DNA of 5,367 nucleotides from an uncultured bacterium (GCA_905215635.1 CAJMQX010000056.1:1-5367), one strand, 5' to 3'; shown: positions 1 to 5,367, counted from the stretch's first letter. Notes: generated by a model not told the origin, from the letters alone. Numbers and translations: made by a program.

Positions 1-1
1 T

Positions 2-136
2 AAAGATCATGATATCACTCTTTTAGCAGACAAATCTCTAACTAAAGAAGAATTATTAAAAGTACTAGAAGAGTTTTATCCAAAAGAAGAACAAGCTAAA
101 TATGGTGTATTAGGAATTAGAATAGAATTACTCTAA
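2..136 (+). CDS. 3' end of an unidentified gene (partial)
   Basis: The frame is open from the window edge for 44 codons and ends in TAA at 134-136. The visible C-terminus is rich in Lys, Glu and Leu. An amphipathic helix-like stretch begins at LTKEELLKVLEEF, and the protein finishes with a short hydrophobic strand ending GIRIELL. An uninterrupted frame of this length in such AT-rich DNA, with sensible protein composition, supports a real gene tail. I do not recognise the family from 44 residues. The ending loosely recalls the C-terminal strand of Y-family DNA polymerases, but that is too weak to assign. No hairpin plus T-tract follows it, so transcription could continue into the next gene 99 bases on. 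Confidence 0.7.
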   Translation, partial: KDHDITLLADKSLTKEELLKVLEEFYPKEEQAKYGVLGIRIELL

Positions 137-223
137 TTTCTTTTAAAATTTATATAAGTATATATCAAACTCTAGTATTATTTCATTCTCTAATAAATAA
201 AAATATTATAAAATAATCTCTTG

Positions 224-230
224 AAAGGAG
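224..230 (+). promoter_or_regulatory. Ribosome binding site that fixes the start at 236
   Basis: AAAGGAG lies 5 bases before the ATG at 236, an ideal Shine-Dalgarno arrangement. The same frame is open from a TTG at 221, but that codon lies upstream of this site, and starting there would place the Shine-Dalgarno inside the gene. The ATG at 236 is therefore the start. Confidence 0.88.
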
Positions 231-235
231 AATTT

Positions 236-709
236 ATGAAACATAAAACAATAAAAATATTTATAATTATTATCATTCTATTAATACTGTCATTTCTACT
301 GATTAAATATCTTAAAAATAATGAATATAACACACCATTAGAAGAAATAACTCTAGAAATGAAATTAGATTTAAAAGAAGATATTGGCCTAATTATTATT
401 GATTATGAAGTTGATGACATCAGTGGTAGTGGAGGAATATCTAATGCTAATAAAACTTTAATTAGCCATAATGATACTCTTACTTATACTTTAAATAAAC
501 AAGAATTTAATAATCTCTCTAATATAGAAAATCTAATAATTAACTTTAAGATTATTACTAAGTATATAGATCCTAATTATGAAAATATTTATCCAGAAGA
601 ATATACCAGTATTATAGCTCCAATACAAATAAAAGCTCATTATGGAGAAACTTACCACATCACAATTACTGGAGATAAAACTAATGGATATATCGCTAAA
701 TATGAATAA
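236..709 (+). CDS. Small membrane-anchored hypothetical protein
   Basis: A 157-residue protein of unknown function. Residues 6-23 form one unbroken hydrophobic helix made almost only of Ile, Leu and Phe. It is preceded by Lys2, Lys4 and Lys7 and followed by Lys24 and Lys27, the pattern of an N-terminal anchor or uncleaved signal sequence. There is no cysteine, so it is not a lipoprotein. The remaining 130 or so residues are polar and acidic, with alternating short hydrophobic strands (for example LIIIDYEV at 52-59 and TYHITITG at 139-146), and would probably fold as a mostly beta extracytoplasmic domain. A Ser/Gly turn (SGSGG, 63-67) sits between strands. It stands alone, 99 bases after the preceding gene and 104 before the next, with no convincing promoter of its own. 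Its leucine codons include CTA often, as in pdp. Gene reality is well supported by the binding site and composition; function is not assignable. Confidence 0.85.
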   Translation: MKHKTIKIFIIIIILLILSFLLIKYLKNNEYNTPLEEITLEMKLDLKEDIGLIIIDYEVDDISGSGGISNANKTLISHNDTLTYTLNKQEFNNLSNIENLIINFKIITKYIDPNYENIYPEEYTSIIAPIQIKAHYGETYHITITGDKTNGYIAKYE

Positions 710-758
710 TGTTATAGATTAAAAAAAATTTTCTAACATATAAACATATATCGTTGTA

Positions 759-788
759 TTGCATATCTAGTAAAAATTATGATACAAT
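759..788 (+). promoter_or_regulatory. Promoter of the repeat-protein gene (sigma-A type, extended -10)
   Basis: A -35 box TTGCAT (759-764) is followed after 18 bases by a -10 box TACAAT (783-788). TGA immediately before the -10 makes it an extended -10 element. Predicted transcription start is near 795, giving a leader of about 19 bases before the ATG at 814. Since 104 bases separate this gene from the one before, this suggests it is transcribed independently. Confidence 0.65.
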
Positions 789-813
789 TATATTGATTGA
801 AAGGTAGGCATAT

Positions 814-2475
814 ATGACAAATAAAACTTTAAAAGCAATAATTCTTCAAATAAAAAAATATAATTTAAAAGATTGTTTTAAAAATGAACAAGAATTAAAA
901 GAATGGTTATCAGGATTGAATGACATTCAAATAGATAATTTTCTTAAGTTAGATATAGATTCTACTCGCGTATCAAACGTATCAAATGTCTTAATTGATA
1001 AATATATGTTATCAAAAAAAGATTATATTAAAAGAATTGAAGCTATTTCTAAGATTCAAAATGCTGATGGTTATATACATTTATTAAAAAGTGCATTAGT
1101 AAATAAAAGCTTTATAGATAGCAAATACTATTATGAAGATATTGATATGTTATCTAGAGCGGAATCAGTAAAATGTATCTTAAATGCATTAGAAAGTAAA
1201 AATTTTAATACTAGTCCATATCATCAAGAAGATATGAAACTTATAATAGAAGCAAAAGATGTTTGTAAATATGAAGATGCTTGTGGTGATGAGTTTAATC
1301 GTAGTTTTGAAGTTGAAGAAGCCTTAACTATTGTTGCTTGTAACAAAGATTCAATTAATAGCCCATATCATCAAAAAGATATGCGATTGATTGCGGAAAC
1401 TGGTAGTAAATGTTTACATATAAATGACTCTTATTATGAAAGTGGACTAAATAACTTAGCAATAAATAAAGTTTCATTAAAAGATAAATATCATCGTGAA
1501 AACATGAAGTTATTAACTGAACATCCTGAATTAGATATTATGTTATACAATATGATGACTGATGAAGTTATTGTAAAATCTAAAAATTATAGAATGGAAA
1601 TTGATACTATATGTTCTGCTAAAAGTTTAATAAATGCCTTAGCGCTTTATTATTACATTTTTAATCCTAGTGAGAAATATCAAGAAGATTGTTATAATGA
1701 TGAAATTTTTGATACATATCGTTATAACTATATACATAAACATATGTATACAAAAACATTACATATCTCTGATAATGCCGTATATCCTGCTAATACGTAT
1801 TCTAATCATCGTGAAGAAGATATGAGAAATAGGATAAAATATAATAGATTAAAAGAACTAGAAGAATATAAATATTTACGTAGTATTGAAATAATCAAAA
1901 AAGCTCCAGATGATATTGTATTACATATAGTTTCACTACTAATGAATCCTGCCTTTTATTTACATTCATCATACGAATTAGATATTGAATTATTATTATC
2001 TATTCCAAATGAACATTTCGATTTACTTTATGAATGTATGAATGATAGTGCTTTTTTAACAAATCCATATCATAACTATGCTGTTTCCTTAATTGCCAAG
2101 TCTAAAAATCAAACGAAAGTTACCCTTTTAACAAAAATAATATTTAACAATAATAAAGAAAATATTTTGTTTGATTTAGATTATGTATACAATATGGATG
2201 ATTCCGTTTTAGAAAAGAAAATTATAAAATTAAAAAGAATATTATTTTCTAATACAATGAGTAGTGAAGAACATAAACGTCAATTATTAAATTTTGATAA
2301 TGAAGAACTTACTCCAGAAGTATTTGATAGTGTTAGTGCATTTATGAATGATATCCTAGAGTCTAATGACAATGATGAATTAATAGTATTAACAAAGAAT
2401 AATGACCAAGTCAAAAATGATAATAATAGTTCTATTAAAAAACTAGTAAGAAAAATATTTAAACATAATAAATAA
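814..2475 (+). CDS. Helical-repeat protein of unknown function (SPYHQEDM repeats)
   Basis: A 553-residue protein I cannot place in a named family. It begins with ATG at 814, behind AAAGGTAGG (800-808). No signal peptide or membrane helix is visible and there are several scattered cysteines, so it is probably cytoplasmic. Residues 1-80 are helical and charged. Residues 90-270 and 372-431 contain seven alignable copies of a unit: a short helix with the pattern AL-x-N-K, a turn S-P-Y-H-Q, and a second helix E-D-M-K-L-I-x-E-A. The best copies are at 134-148, 183-196 and 417-431; 103-117, 223-236, 256-270 and 385-396 are divergent. Spacing between the central Tyr positions is often 31-32 residues, with longer gaps where loops are inserted. 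Residues 279-329 are a tyrosine-rich insertion. The last 30 or so residues are Asn/Asp-rich, then strongly basic (KKLVRKIFKHNK). The architecture resembles alpha-solenoid scaffolds (HEAT, TPR or Sel1-like in general form), suggesting a binding surface, but the motif matches none of these by eye. It is flanked by its own promoter and terminator, so it is probably monocistronic. Confidence 0.93.
   Translation: MTNKTLKAIILQIKKYNLKDCFKNEQELKEWLSGLNDIQIDNFLKLDIDSTRVSNVSNVLIDKYMLSKKDYIKRIEAISKIQNADGYIHLLKSALVNKSFIDSKYYYEDIDMLSRAESVKCILNALESKNFNTSPYHQEDMKLIIEAKDVCKYEDACGDEFNRSFEVEEALTIVACNKDSINSPYHQKDMRLIAETGSKCLHINDSYYESGLNNLAINKVSLKDKYHRENMKLLTEHPELDIMLYNMMTDEVIVKSKNYRMEIDTICSAKSLINALALYYYIFNPSEKYQEDCYNDEIFDTYRYNYIHKHMYTKTLHISDNAVYPANTYSNHREEDMRNRIKYNRLKELEEYKYLRSIEIIKKAPDDIVLHIVSLLMNPAFYLHSSYELDIELLLSIPNEHFDLLYECMNDSAFLTNPYHNYAVSLIAKSKNQTKVTLLTKIIFNNNKENILFDLDYVYNMDDSVLEKKIIKLKRILFSNTMSSEEHKRQLLNFDNEELTPEVFDSVSAFMNDILESNDNDELIVLTKNNDQVKNDNNSSIKKLVRKIFKHNK
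1081..2106 (+). repeat. Degenerate protein-level repeat array within the 814-2475 gene
   Basis: Seven units can be aligned by eye at residues 90-117, 122-148, 170-197, 211-236, 244-270, 372-396 and 404-431. An eighth weak trace is HREEDM at 332-337. Shared positions are a hydrophobic pair then Asn or Asp in helix one, Ser/Asn-Pro/Lys-Tyr-His in the turn, and Asp-Met-x-Leu-Ile in helix two. The copies at 134 and 183 are also close in DNA: both read CCATATCATCAA followed shortly by GATATG, 147 bases apart. The others have diverged so far that the repeat is visible only in protein. This indicates old internal duplication rather than a recent DNA repeat expansion. Confidence 0.8.
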
Positions 2476-2483
2476 AAAATATT

Positions 2484-2544
2484 AAAAGTATCACCAATAT
2501 GATGCCATCATCAAGTAAGAGCATCTTATAAAGTGATACTTTTT
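2484..2544 (+). terminator. Intrinsic terminator with a long structured loop
   Basis: AAAAGTATCAC (2484-2494) pairs perfectly over 11 bases with GTGATACTTTT (2533-2543), ending in five T (2540-2544). It lies 8 bases after the stop of the repeat-protein gene and before the scpA promoter, so it separates the two units. The 38-base loop is itself structured: GATGC (2501-2505) can pair with GCATC (2521-2525). The A-rich left flank gives a T-rich tract on the other strand, so it could also stop transcription in the reverse direction, although no minus-strand gene is seen here. Confidence 0.85.
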
Positions 2545-2554
2545 AAATAACTTC

Positions 2555-2584
2555 TTCCTTAAAACGCCAAATTTATGATATAAT
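2555..2584 (+). promoter_or_regulatory. Promoter of the scpA-scpB-pdp operon (extended -10)
   Basis: A consensus TATAAT (2579-2584) is preceded by TGA at 2576-2578, an extended -10. The best-placed -35 candidate, TTCCTT (2555-2560, 18-base spacer), is poor, so the extended -10 probably carries recognition. Predicted start is near 2591, leaving a leader of about 27 bases that contains the Shine-Dalgarno AAAGGTG (2606-2612), 5 bases before the scpA ATG. Confidence 0.75.
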
Positions 2585-2617
2585 ACTTATATAAATAAAT
2601 GAATCAAAGGTGTAAAT

Positions 2618-3343
2618 ATGGATTATAGTGTAAAAATAGATGAATTTGAAGGACCACTAGATTTACTTCTTCATCTAATCAAACAATCTAATATAAATAT
2701 TCAAGATATTGATATATCAGTCATTACTGCACAGTACCTAGACTATATCAACAAAATGGATGAATTAAATATAAATGTAGCAGCTTCTTACCTAGTAATG
2801 GCCGCAGAACTAATGGAAATAAAATCCAAATCATTACTTCCCCGTACTGAAGAAGAGTCTACTGAAGAAGATGATGAAGAAGTATCTAAAGAGAGTCTTA
2901 TCAATAAACTAATCGAATATCAAAAATATAAAGATATGACCAGTACCTTTAAAGAGCTTGAATTAGAACGTCAAAAAATATATATCAAATCTCCTGAAAA
3001 AATATCTAATTATATAGATAATACTATTACTAATGATGGAGATACTTCTATTGATGACTTAGTTAATGCTTTTAAAGGCTTCTTAGAAAGACTTGATAGA
3101 GAAAAACCAATAACTACTAAAATAACTAATAAAGAGTATAGTGTTAAAACAAGAAAACAAAGCTTAAGAAAACTTCTTAAAGAGCGTCCACATGTAAAAT
3201 TCACTGAACTTTTTGAAGAAACAAATACTCCATATATCGTTGTGACATTTTTATCGATCTTAGAAATGACTAAAGAAAAAGAAATAGTCCTAAGACAAGA
3301 TGGTAATTTTAAAGATATAATTATTGAACGAGAGGTGAAATAA
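2618..3343 (+). CDS. scpA: Segregation and condensation protein A (kleisin)
   Basis: ScpA is the kleisin subunit of the bacterial Smc-ScpAB complex. It bridges the head of one SMC subunit and the neck of the other and recruits ScpB, helping to compact and separate replicated chromosomes on the nucleoid. The N-terminal SMC-neck-binding region is clear: the family signature F-x-G-P-L-D-L-L-L-H-L-I at 10-21, then AASYLVMAAELMEIKSKSLLP ending at 75, the characteristic segment before the linker. Residues 77-90 are an acidic linker. Residues 92-160 contain the helical ScpB-binding middle. Residues 172-241 form the C-terminal winged helix that contacts the SMC head (VVTFLSILEMTKEKEIVLRQ and following). 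At 241 residues the length is normal for the family. It is the first gene of the operon and shares one base with scpB, typical of translationally coupled partners. Confidence 0.97.
   Translation: MDYSVKIDEFEGPLDLLLHLIKQSNINIQDIDISVITAQYLDYINKMDELNINVAASYLVMAAELMEIKSKSLLPRTEEESTEEDDEEVSKESLINKLIEYQKYKDMTSTFKELELERQKIYIKSPEKISNYIDNTITNDGDTSIDDLVNAFKGFLERLDREKPITTKITNKEYSVKTRKQSLRKLLKERPHVKFTELFEETNTPYIVVTFLSILEMTKEKEIVLRQDGNFKDIIIEREVK
3332..3338 (+). promoter_or_regulatory. Ribosome binding site of scpB inside the end of scpA
   Basis: GAGGTGA, a full anti-Shine-Dalgarno complement, lies within the last codons of scpA and 4 bases before the scpB ATG. The stop and start overlap as TAATG (3341-3345), so terminating ribosomes are well placed to restart on scpB. 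This would keep the two complex subunits in proportion. Confidence 0.85.
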
Positions 3344-3900
3344 TGAAAGGAATACTTGAAGGACTATTATATGTCGAAGGAGATCAAGGCTTAACTATTG
3401 AAGAAGCCTCTAATATTTTAGAAATATCTGAAGAAGAAGCCAAAGAATTAATCTTATCTCTAAAACAAGACTATATCGATAACGATCGTGGACTTCGTAT
3501 TAATTATCTTGGTAATTCTTTTAAACTAACTACCAAAGAAGAACATAGTGAATACTTTAAAAAACTTCTAGAAAATCCTAAAAATAATACCTTATCTAAT
3601 CAAGCCTTAGAAACTCTTGCTATAATAGCATACAATGAACCAATCACAAGACTTGATGTAGATGAAATGCGTGGAGTTGACTCTGTATATGTTATGCGTA
3701 GATTACTAGCTAAAGGACTCATCAAAGAGTGTGGTCGTAGTGAAAAACCAGGTCATCCCATCCTCTATAAAACTACTGATGAATTTCTAGATTATTTTGG
3801 ATTATCAAGTAAAGAAGACCTACCCAAAATAGATATTCTTGAAGAAGCTAATAATGAAGATAAAGACTTATTCAAGTCTACTTATAAAGAACAAGTATAA
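3343..3900 (+). CDS. scpB: Segregation and condensation protein B
   Basis: ScpB forms a homodimer of tandem winged-helix domains that binds the central region of ScpA, regulating the Smc ATPase complex in chromosome condensation and segregation. The first winged helix spans about residues 1-80, opening with the typical ILEGLLYVEGDQGLTIEE pattern. The second spans about 83-165 and carries the family's most conserved block: ALETLAIIAYNEPITRLDV (88-106), EMRGVDS (108-114), LLAKGLIKECGR (121-132), PGHPILYKTTDEFLDYFGL (136-154) and the DLP near 159-161. At 185 residues the length is usual, with a short acidic tail (163-185) that is probably disordered. It overlaps scpA by one base and is followed 28 bases later by pdp, in the same operon. 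Confidence 0.97.
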   Translation: MKGILEGLLYVEGDQGLTIEEASNILEISEEEAKELILSLKQDYIDNDRGLRINYLGNSFKLTTKEEHSEYFKKLLENPKNNTLSNQALETLAIIAYNEPITRLDVDEMRGVDSVYVMRRLLAKGLIKECGRSEKPGHPILYKTTDEFLDYFGLSSKEDLPKIDILEEANNEDKDLFKSTYKEQV

Positions 3901-3928
3901 ATAAAAAAGAATAAAAAGGAGCATTTAT

Positions 3929-5197
3929 ATGAATATTATAGATATTATTAATAAAAAAAGATTAAAACAATCCCTTACAGATGAAGATATAAAATATGTA
4001 ATTGATGGCTACTTAAGTGGAGAAATTAAAGATTATCAAATGTCATCACTATTAATGGCAATAGTATTAAATGGTATGGAAAATGAAGAGATATTTTCTC
4101 TAACTAAATACATGGCAAATTCTGGTGATATCTTAGATTTATCTCATCTAGGAACAAACGTTGTTGATAAACATTCTACTGGTGGAGTAGGAGATAAGAC
4201 TACTTTAATCGTTGCCCCAATCGTTGCATCATGTGGAGTAAAAGTCGCTAAAATGAGTGGCCGTGGCCTAGGACATACCGGAGGCACTATTGATAAATTA
4301 GAATCTATCCCAGGTTTTAATGTTAATCTTACCGAAGAAGAATTTATAAATGAAGTAAATGATATCTCTGTAGCCATAACTAGTCAAACTAAAAACGTTG
4401 CCATAGCTGATAAAAAAATCTATGCTCTAAGAGATGTCACTGGAACAGTAGAATCTATCCCTCTAATAGCATCTTCCATTATGAGTAAAAAAATAGCTCT
4501 AGGTGCTAAAAAACTTGTATTAGATGTAAAAGTAGGATCAGGAGCTCTTATTAAAAATATAAAAGATGCCACTACATTAGCTAACATCATGATATCTATT
4601 GGTAAACAAAATGGTATCGAAGTAGTATGCATACTAACTAATATGAACATTCCACTTGGAGAAAACATTGGTAATGCTCTTGAAGTAGAAGAAGCCATTA
4701 AAATTCTAAAAGATCATCATAAGAGTAATCTAACAGATTTGTGTATTGCCCTTTCAGAAGAAATGGTCTCCCTAGGCTTAAATATTTCTCTTGAAGAAGC
4801 AAAAAGCAAAGTAATAGAACATCTAGATAATGGTGAAGCTTATAAAAAATTCTTAGAATTAATAAAATACCAACATGGTGAAATTGATAAGTTACCTGTA
4901 TCTACTAAAAAGTATGAAATAAAATCTATGACTACTGGCTACTTAACAGATATTGATGCCTATAAACTAGGACTTCTTTCCATGTCACTAGGAGCAGGCC
5001 GTAAAACTAAAGAAGACACCCTAGATTATAGTGCAGGTATTATTGTTCATAAAAATATTAATGATTACATAAATTCAGGTGACATCATCATGACACTATA
5101 TACTAATAAAGATATTAATTCTATTGATAACACTATATTCAAAGTATCAAAAGACAAAATAGAAGAACCTAAACTAATCTATGATATAATAAAATAA
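3929..5197 (+). CDS. pdp: Pyrimidine-nucleoside phosphorylase
   Basis: A cytoplasmic salvage enzyme that splits uridine, thymidine and deoxyuridine with phosphate into the free base and (deoxy)ribose 1-phosphate. This frees bases for reuse and sugar for carbon metabolism. At 422 residues it has the family's normal length and order: alpha domain (1-70), glycine-rich phosphate site KHSTGGVGD (81-89), central alpha/beta domain, and a C-terminal domain (about 325-422) with the LGAGR motif at 354-358. By alignment to well-studied Bacillus enzymes, the phosphate contacts Lys81, Ser83, Lys108, Ser110 and Thr120 and the pyrimidine contacts His82, Arg168, Ser183 and Lys187 are all present, so it should be active. 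The signature KMSGRGLGHTGGTIDKLES (108-126) is intact. The usual GAFMK after the conserved GSG/GAG turn reads GALIK (205-209), a conservative change. I prefer pdp over deoA because of closeness to Firmicutes enzymes, but sequence alone does not settle uridine versus thymidine preference. AAAGGAG (3915-3921) sits 7 bases before the start. It is third in the scpAB operon. Confidence 0.96.
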   Translation: MNIIDIINKKRLKQSLTDEDIKYVIDGYLSGEIKDYQMSSLLMAIVLNGMENEEIFSLTKYMANSGDILDLSHLGTNVVDKHSTGGVGDKTTLIVAPIVASCGVKVAKMSGRGLGHTGGTIDKLESIPGFNVNLTEEEFINEVNDISVAITSQTKNVAIADKKIYALRDVTGTVESIPLIASSIMSKKIALGAKKLVLDVKVGSGALIKNIKDATTLANIMISIGKQNGIEVVCILTNMNIPLGENIGNALEVEEAIKILKDHHKSNLTDLCIALSEEMVSLGLNISLEEAKSKVIEHLDNGEAYKKFLELIKYQHGEIDKLPVSTKKYEIKSMTTGYLTDIDAYKLGLLSMSLGAGRKTKEDTLDYSAGIIVHKNINDYINSGDIIMTLYTNKDINSIDNTIFKVSKDKIEEPKLIYDIIK

Positions 5198-5202
5198 CTA
5201 AT

Positions 5203-5231
5203 AGTGAGAACCTCAAAAACTCTTACTTTTT
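5203..5231 (+). terminator. Probable intrinsic terminator of the scpAB-pdp operon
   Basis: AGTGAGA (5203-5209) pairs with TCTTACT (5221-5227) over 7 bases including one G-T wobble, with an 11-base loop and a run of five T (5227-5231). It begins 6 bases after the pdp stop. The stem is weak compared with the one at 2484-2544, so some readthrough is plausible. Confidence 0.65.
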
Positions 5232-5247
5232 AATTATAAAAAACTAA

Positions 5248-5276
5248 TTGTATACTATAAGGATATATGATATAAT
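5248..5276 (+). promoter_or_regulatory. Promoter for a gene beyond the window (strong, extended -10)
   Basis: A -35 TTGTAT (5248-5253), a 17-base spacer and a perfect -10 TATAAT (5271-5276) preceded by TGA make this the closest match to consensus in the window. Transcription should start near 5283. No start codon with a binding site follows before the end at 5367, so the leader is at least about 85 bases, long compared with the 19- and 27-base leaders of the other two units. Confidence 0.8.
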
Positions 5277-5333
5277 ACCTCTAGGAAAAGACACATAGGG
5301 TTCAAAATACCTAAAATAGAGTTAAAAGTATTA
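5273..5333 (+). other. Nested inverted repeats overlapping the -10 and early leader
   Basis: Three arms nest in order: TAATAC (5273-5278) with GTATTA (5328-5333), CTCTA (5279-5283) with TAGAG (5317-5321), and TAGG (5296-5299) with CCTA (5310-5313). The first two 5' arms are contiguous, while their 3' partners are separated by six bases. A direct repeat AATACCT also occurs at 5274-5280 and 5306-5312. The outer arms begin in the -10 box, upstream of the expected transcription start, so the full fold could form only in DNA or in a readthrough transcript from pdp. I do not match it to any known riboswitch or leader family. It may be chance in AT-rich DNA. Confidence 0.35.
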
Positions 5334-5367
5334 AAAAAACAGCTTAATATATATAATAACAAATTCA

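Noticed and set aside
181..212. Promoter for the 236-709 gene (TTTCAT with TATTAT, or TATAAA)
   Set aside because: The -35 match is poor, there is no TGn extension, and such -10 look-alikes are common in this AT-rich spacer. The gene may be read from upstream.
221..235. TTG at 221 as the start of the small membrane protein
   Set aside because: The Shine-Dalgarno AAAGGAG lies downstream of it and correctly spaced from the ATG at 236.
709..739. Hairpin ATGTTA/TAACAT after the 236-709 gene as a terminator
   Set aside because: The stem is only 6 base pairs, its arm includes the stop codon, and no T-tract follows.
2599..2628. Nine-codon open frame overlapping the scpA start
   Set aside because: Its ATG falls about 8 bases from the predicted transcription start and has no binding site, so a leader peptide is unlikely.
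3010..3204. Open frame on the minus strand inside scpA
   Set aside because: It lies wholly antisense to a confidently identified gene, has no ribosome binding site pattern, and its protein is low-complexity Leu/Ser/Val, as expected from reading scpA backwards.
4144..4698. Two open frames on the minus strand inside pdp (4144-4377 and 4420-4698)
   Set aside because: Both are antisense to highly conserved pdp motifs and are explained by its codon pattern; neither shows a family signature.
5180..5190. Extended -10 sequence TATGATATAAT at the end of pdp
   Set aside because: It encodes the conserved-type ending Tyr-Asp-Ile-Ile, has no -35 at the right distance, and lies just ahead of a terminator.
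5295..5313. GGGTTCAAAAT resembling a tRNA or tmRNA T-arm
   Set aside because: The stem cannot be closed with a 7-base loop, and no acceptor, D or anticodon arms can be found around it.
1..5367. Mobile element, CRISPR array, toxin-antitoxin or defence cassette
   Set aside because: No transposase or integrase motifs, terminal inverted repeats with target duplications, regularly spaced direct repeats, or paired small toxin-like genes were seen.

Overview
This is a strongly AT-rich window in which every gene reads on the + strand. The coding style (AAAGGAG-type ribosome binding sites, TAA at every stop, extended -10 promoters, Lys/Asn/Ile-rich proteins) and the ScpA, ScpB and Pdp sequences point to a low-G+C Firmicutes/Bacilli lineage, possibly a reduced host-associated one. 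No rRNA or other decisive marker is present, so the lineage is an inference.

Layout. Bases 2-136 hold the 3' end of an unidentified gene. At 236-709 lies a 157-residue protein with a single N-terminal membrane anchor and no family I recognise. At 814-2475, behind its own extended -10 promoter and ahead of a strong hairpin terminator (2484-2544), is a 553-residue protein. It is built from about seven degenerate copies of a roughly 31-residue helical repeat centred on S-P-Y-H-Q-E-D-M-K-L-I. It is the most unusual object in the window.

A second transcription unit starts at an extended -10 promoter at 2555-2584 and carries scpA (2618-3343), scpB (3343-3900, sharing one base with scpA) and pdp (3929-5197). 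A modest hairpin terminator at 5203-5231 closes it. ScpA and ScpB are the kleisin and winged-helix partners of SMC in chromosome segregation. Pdp is a pyrimidine-nucleoside phosphorylase of nucleoside salvage with every catalytic residue I can place intact. The last 120 bases hold a third promoter (5248-5276) and the start of a leader for a gene beyond the window. Nested inverted repeats overlap that promoter's -10 box.

The scpAB-pdp block is ordinary core genome. The two genes upstream of it are lineage-specific and of unknown function; no mobile element, CRISPR array, RNA gene or recognised defence system is visible. The best candidate for something undescribed is the repeat protein at 814-2475. 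It also differs from pdp in leucine codon choice.
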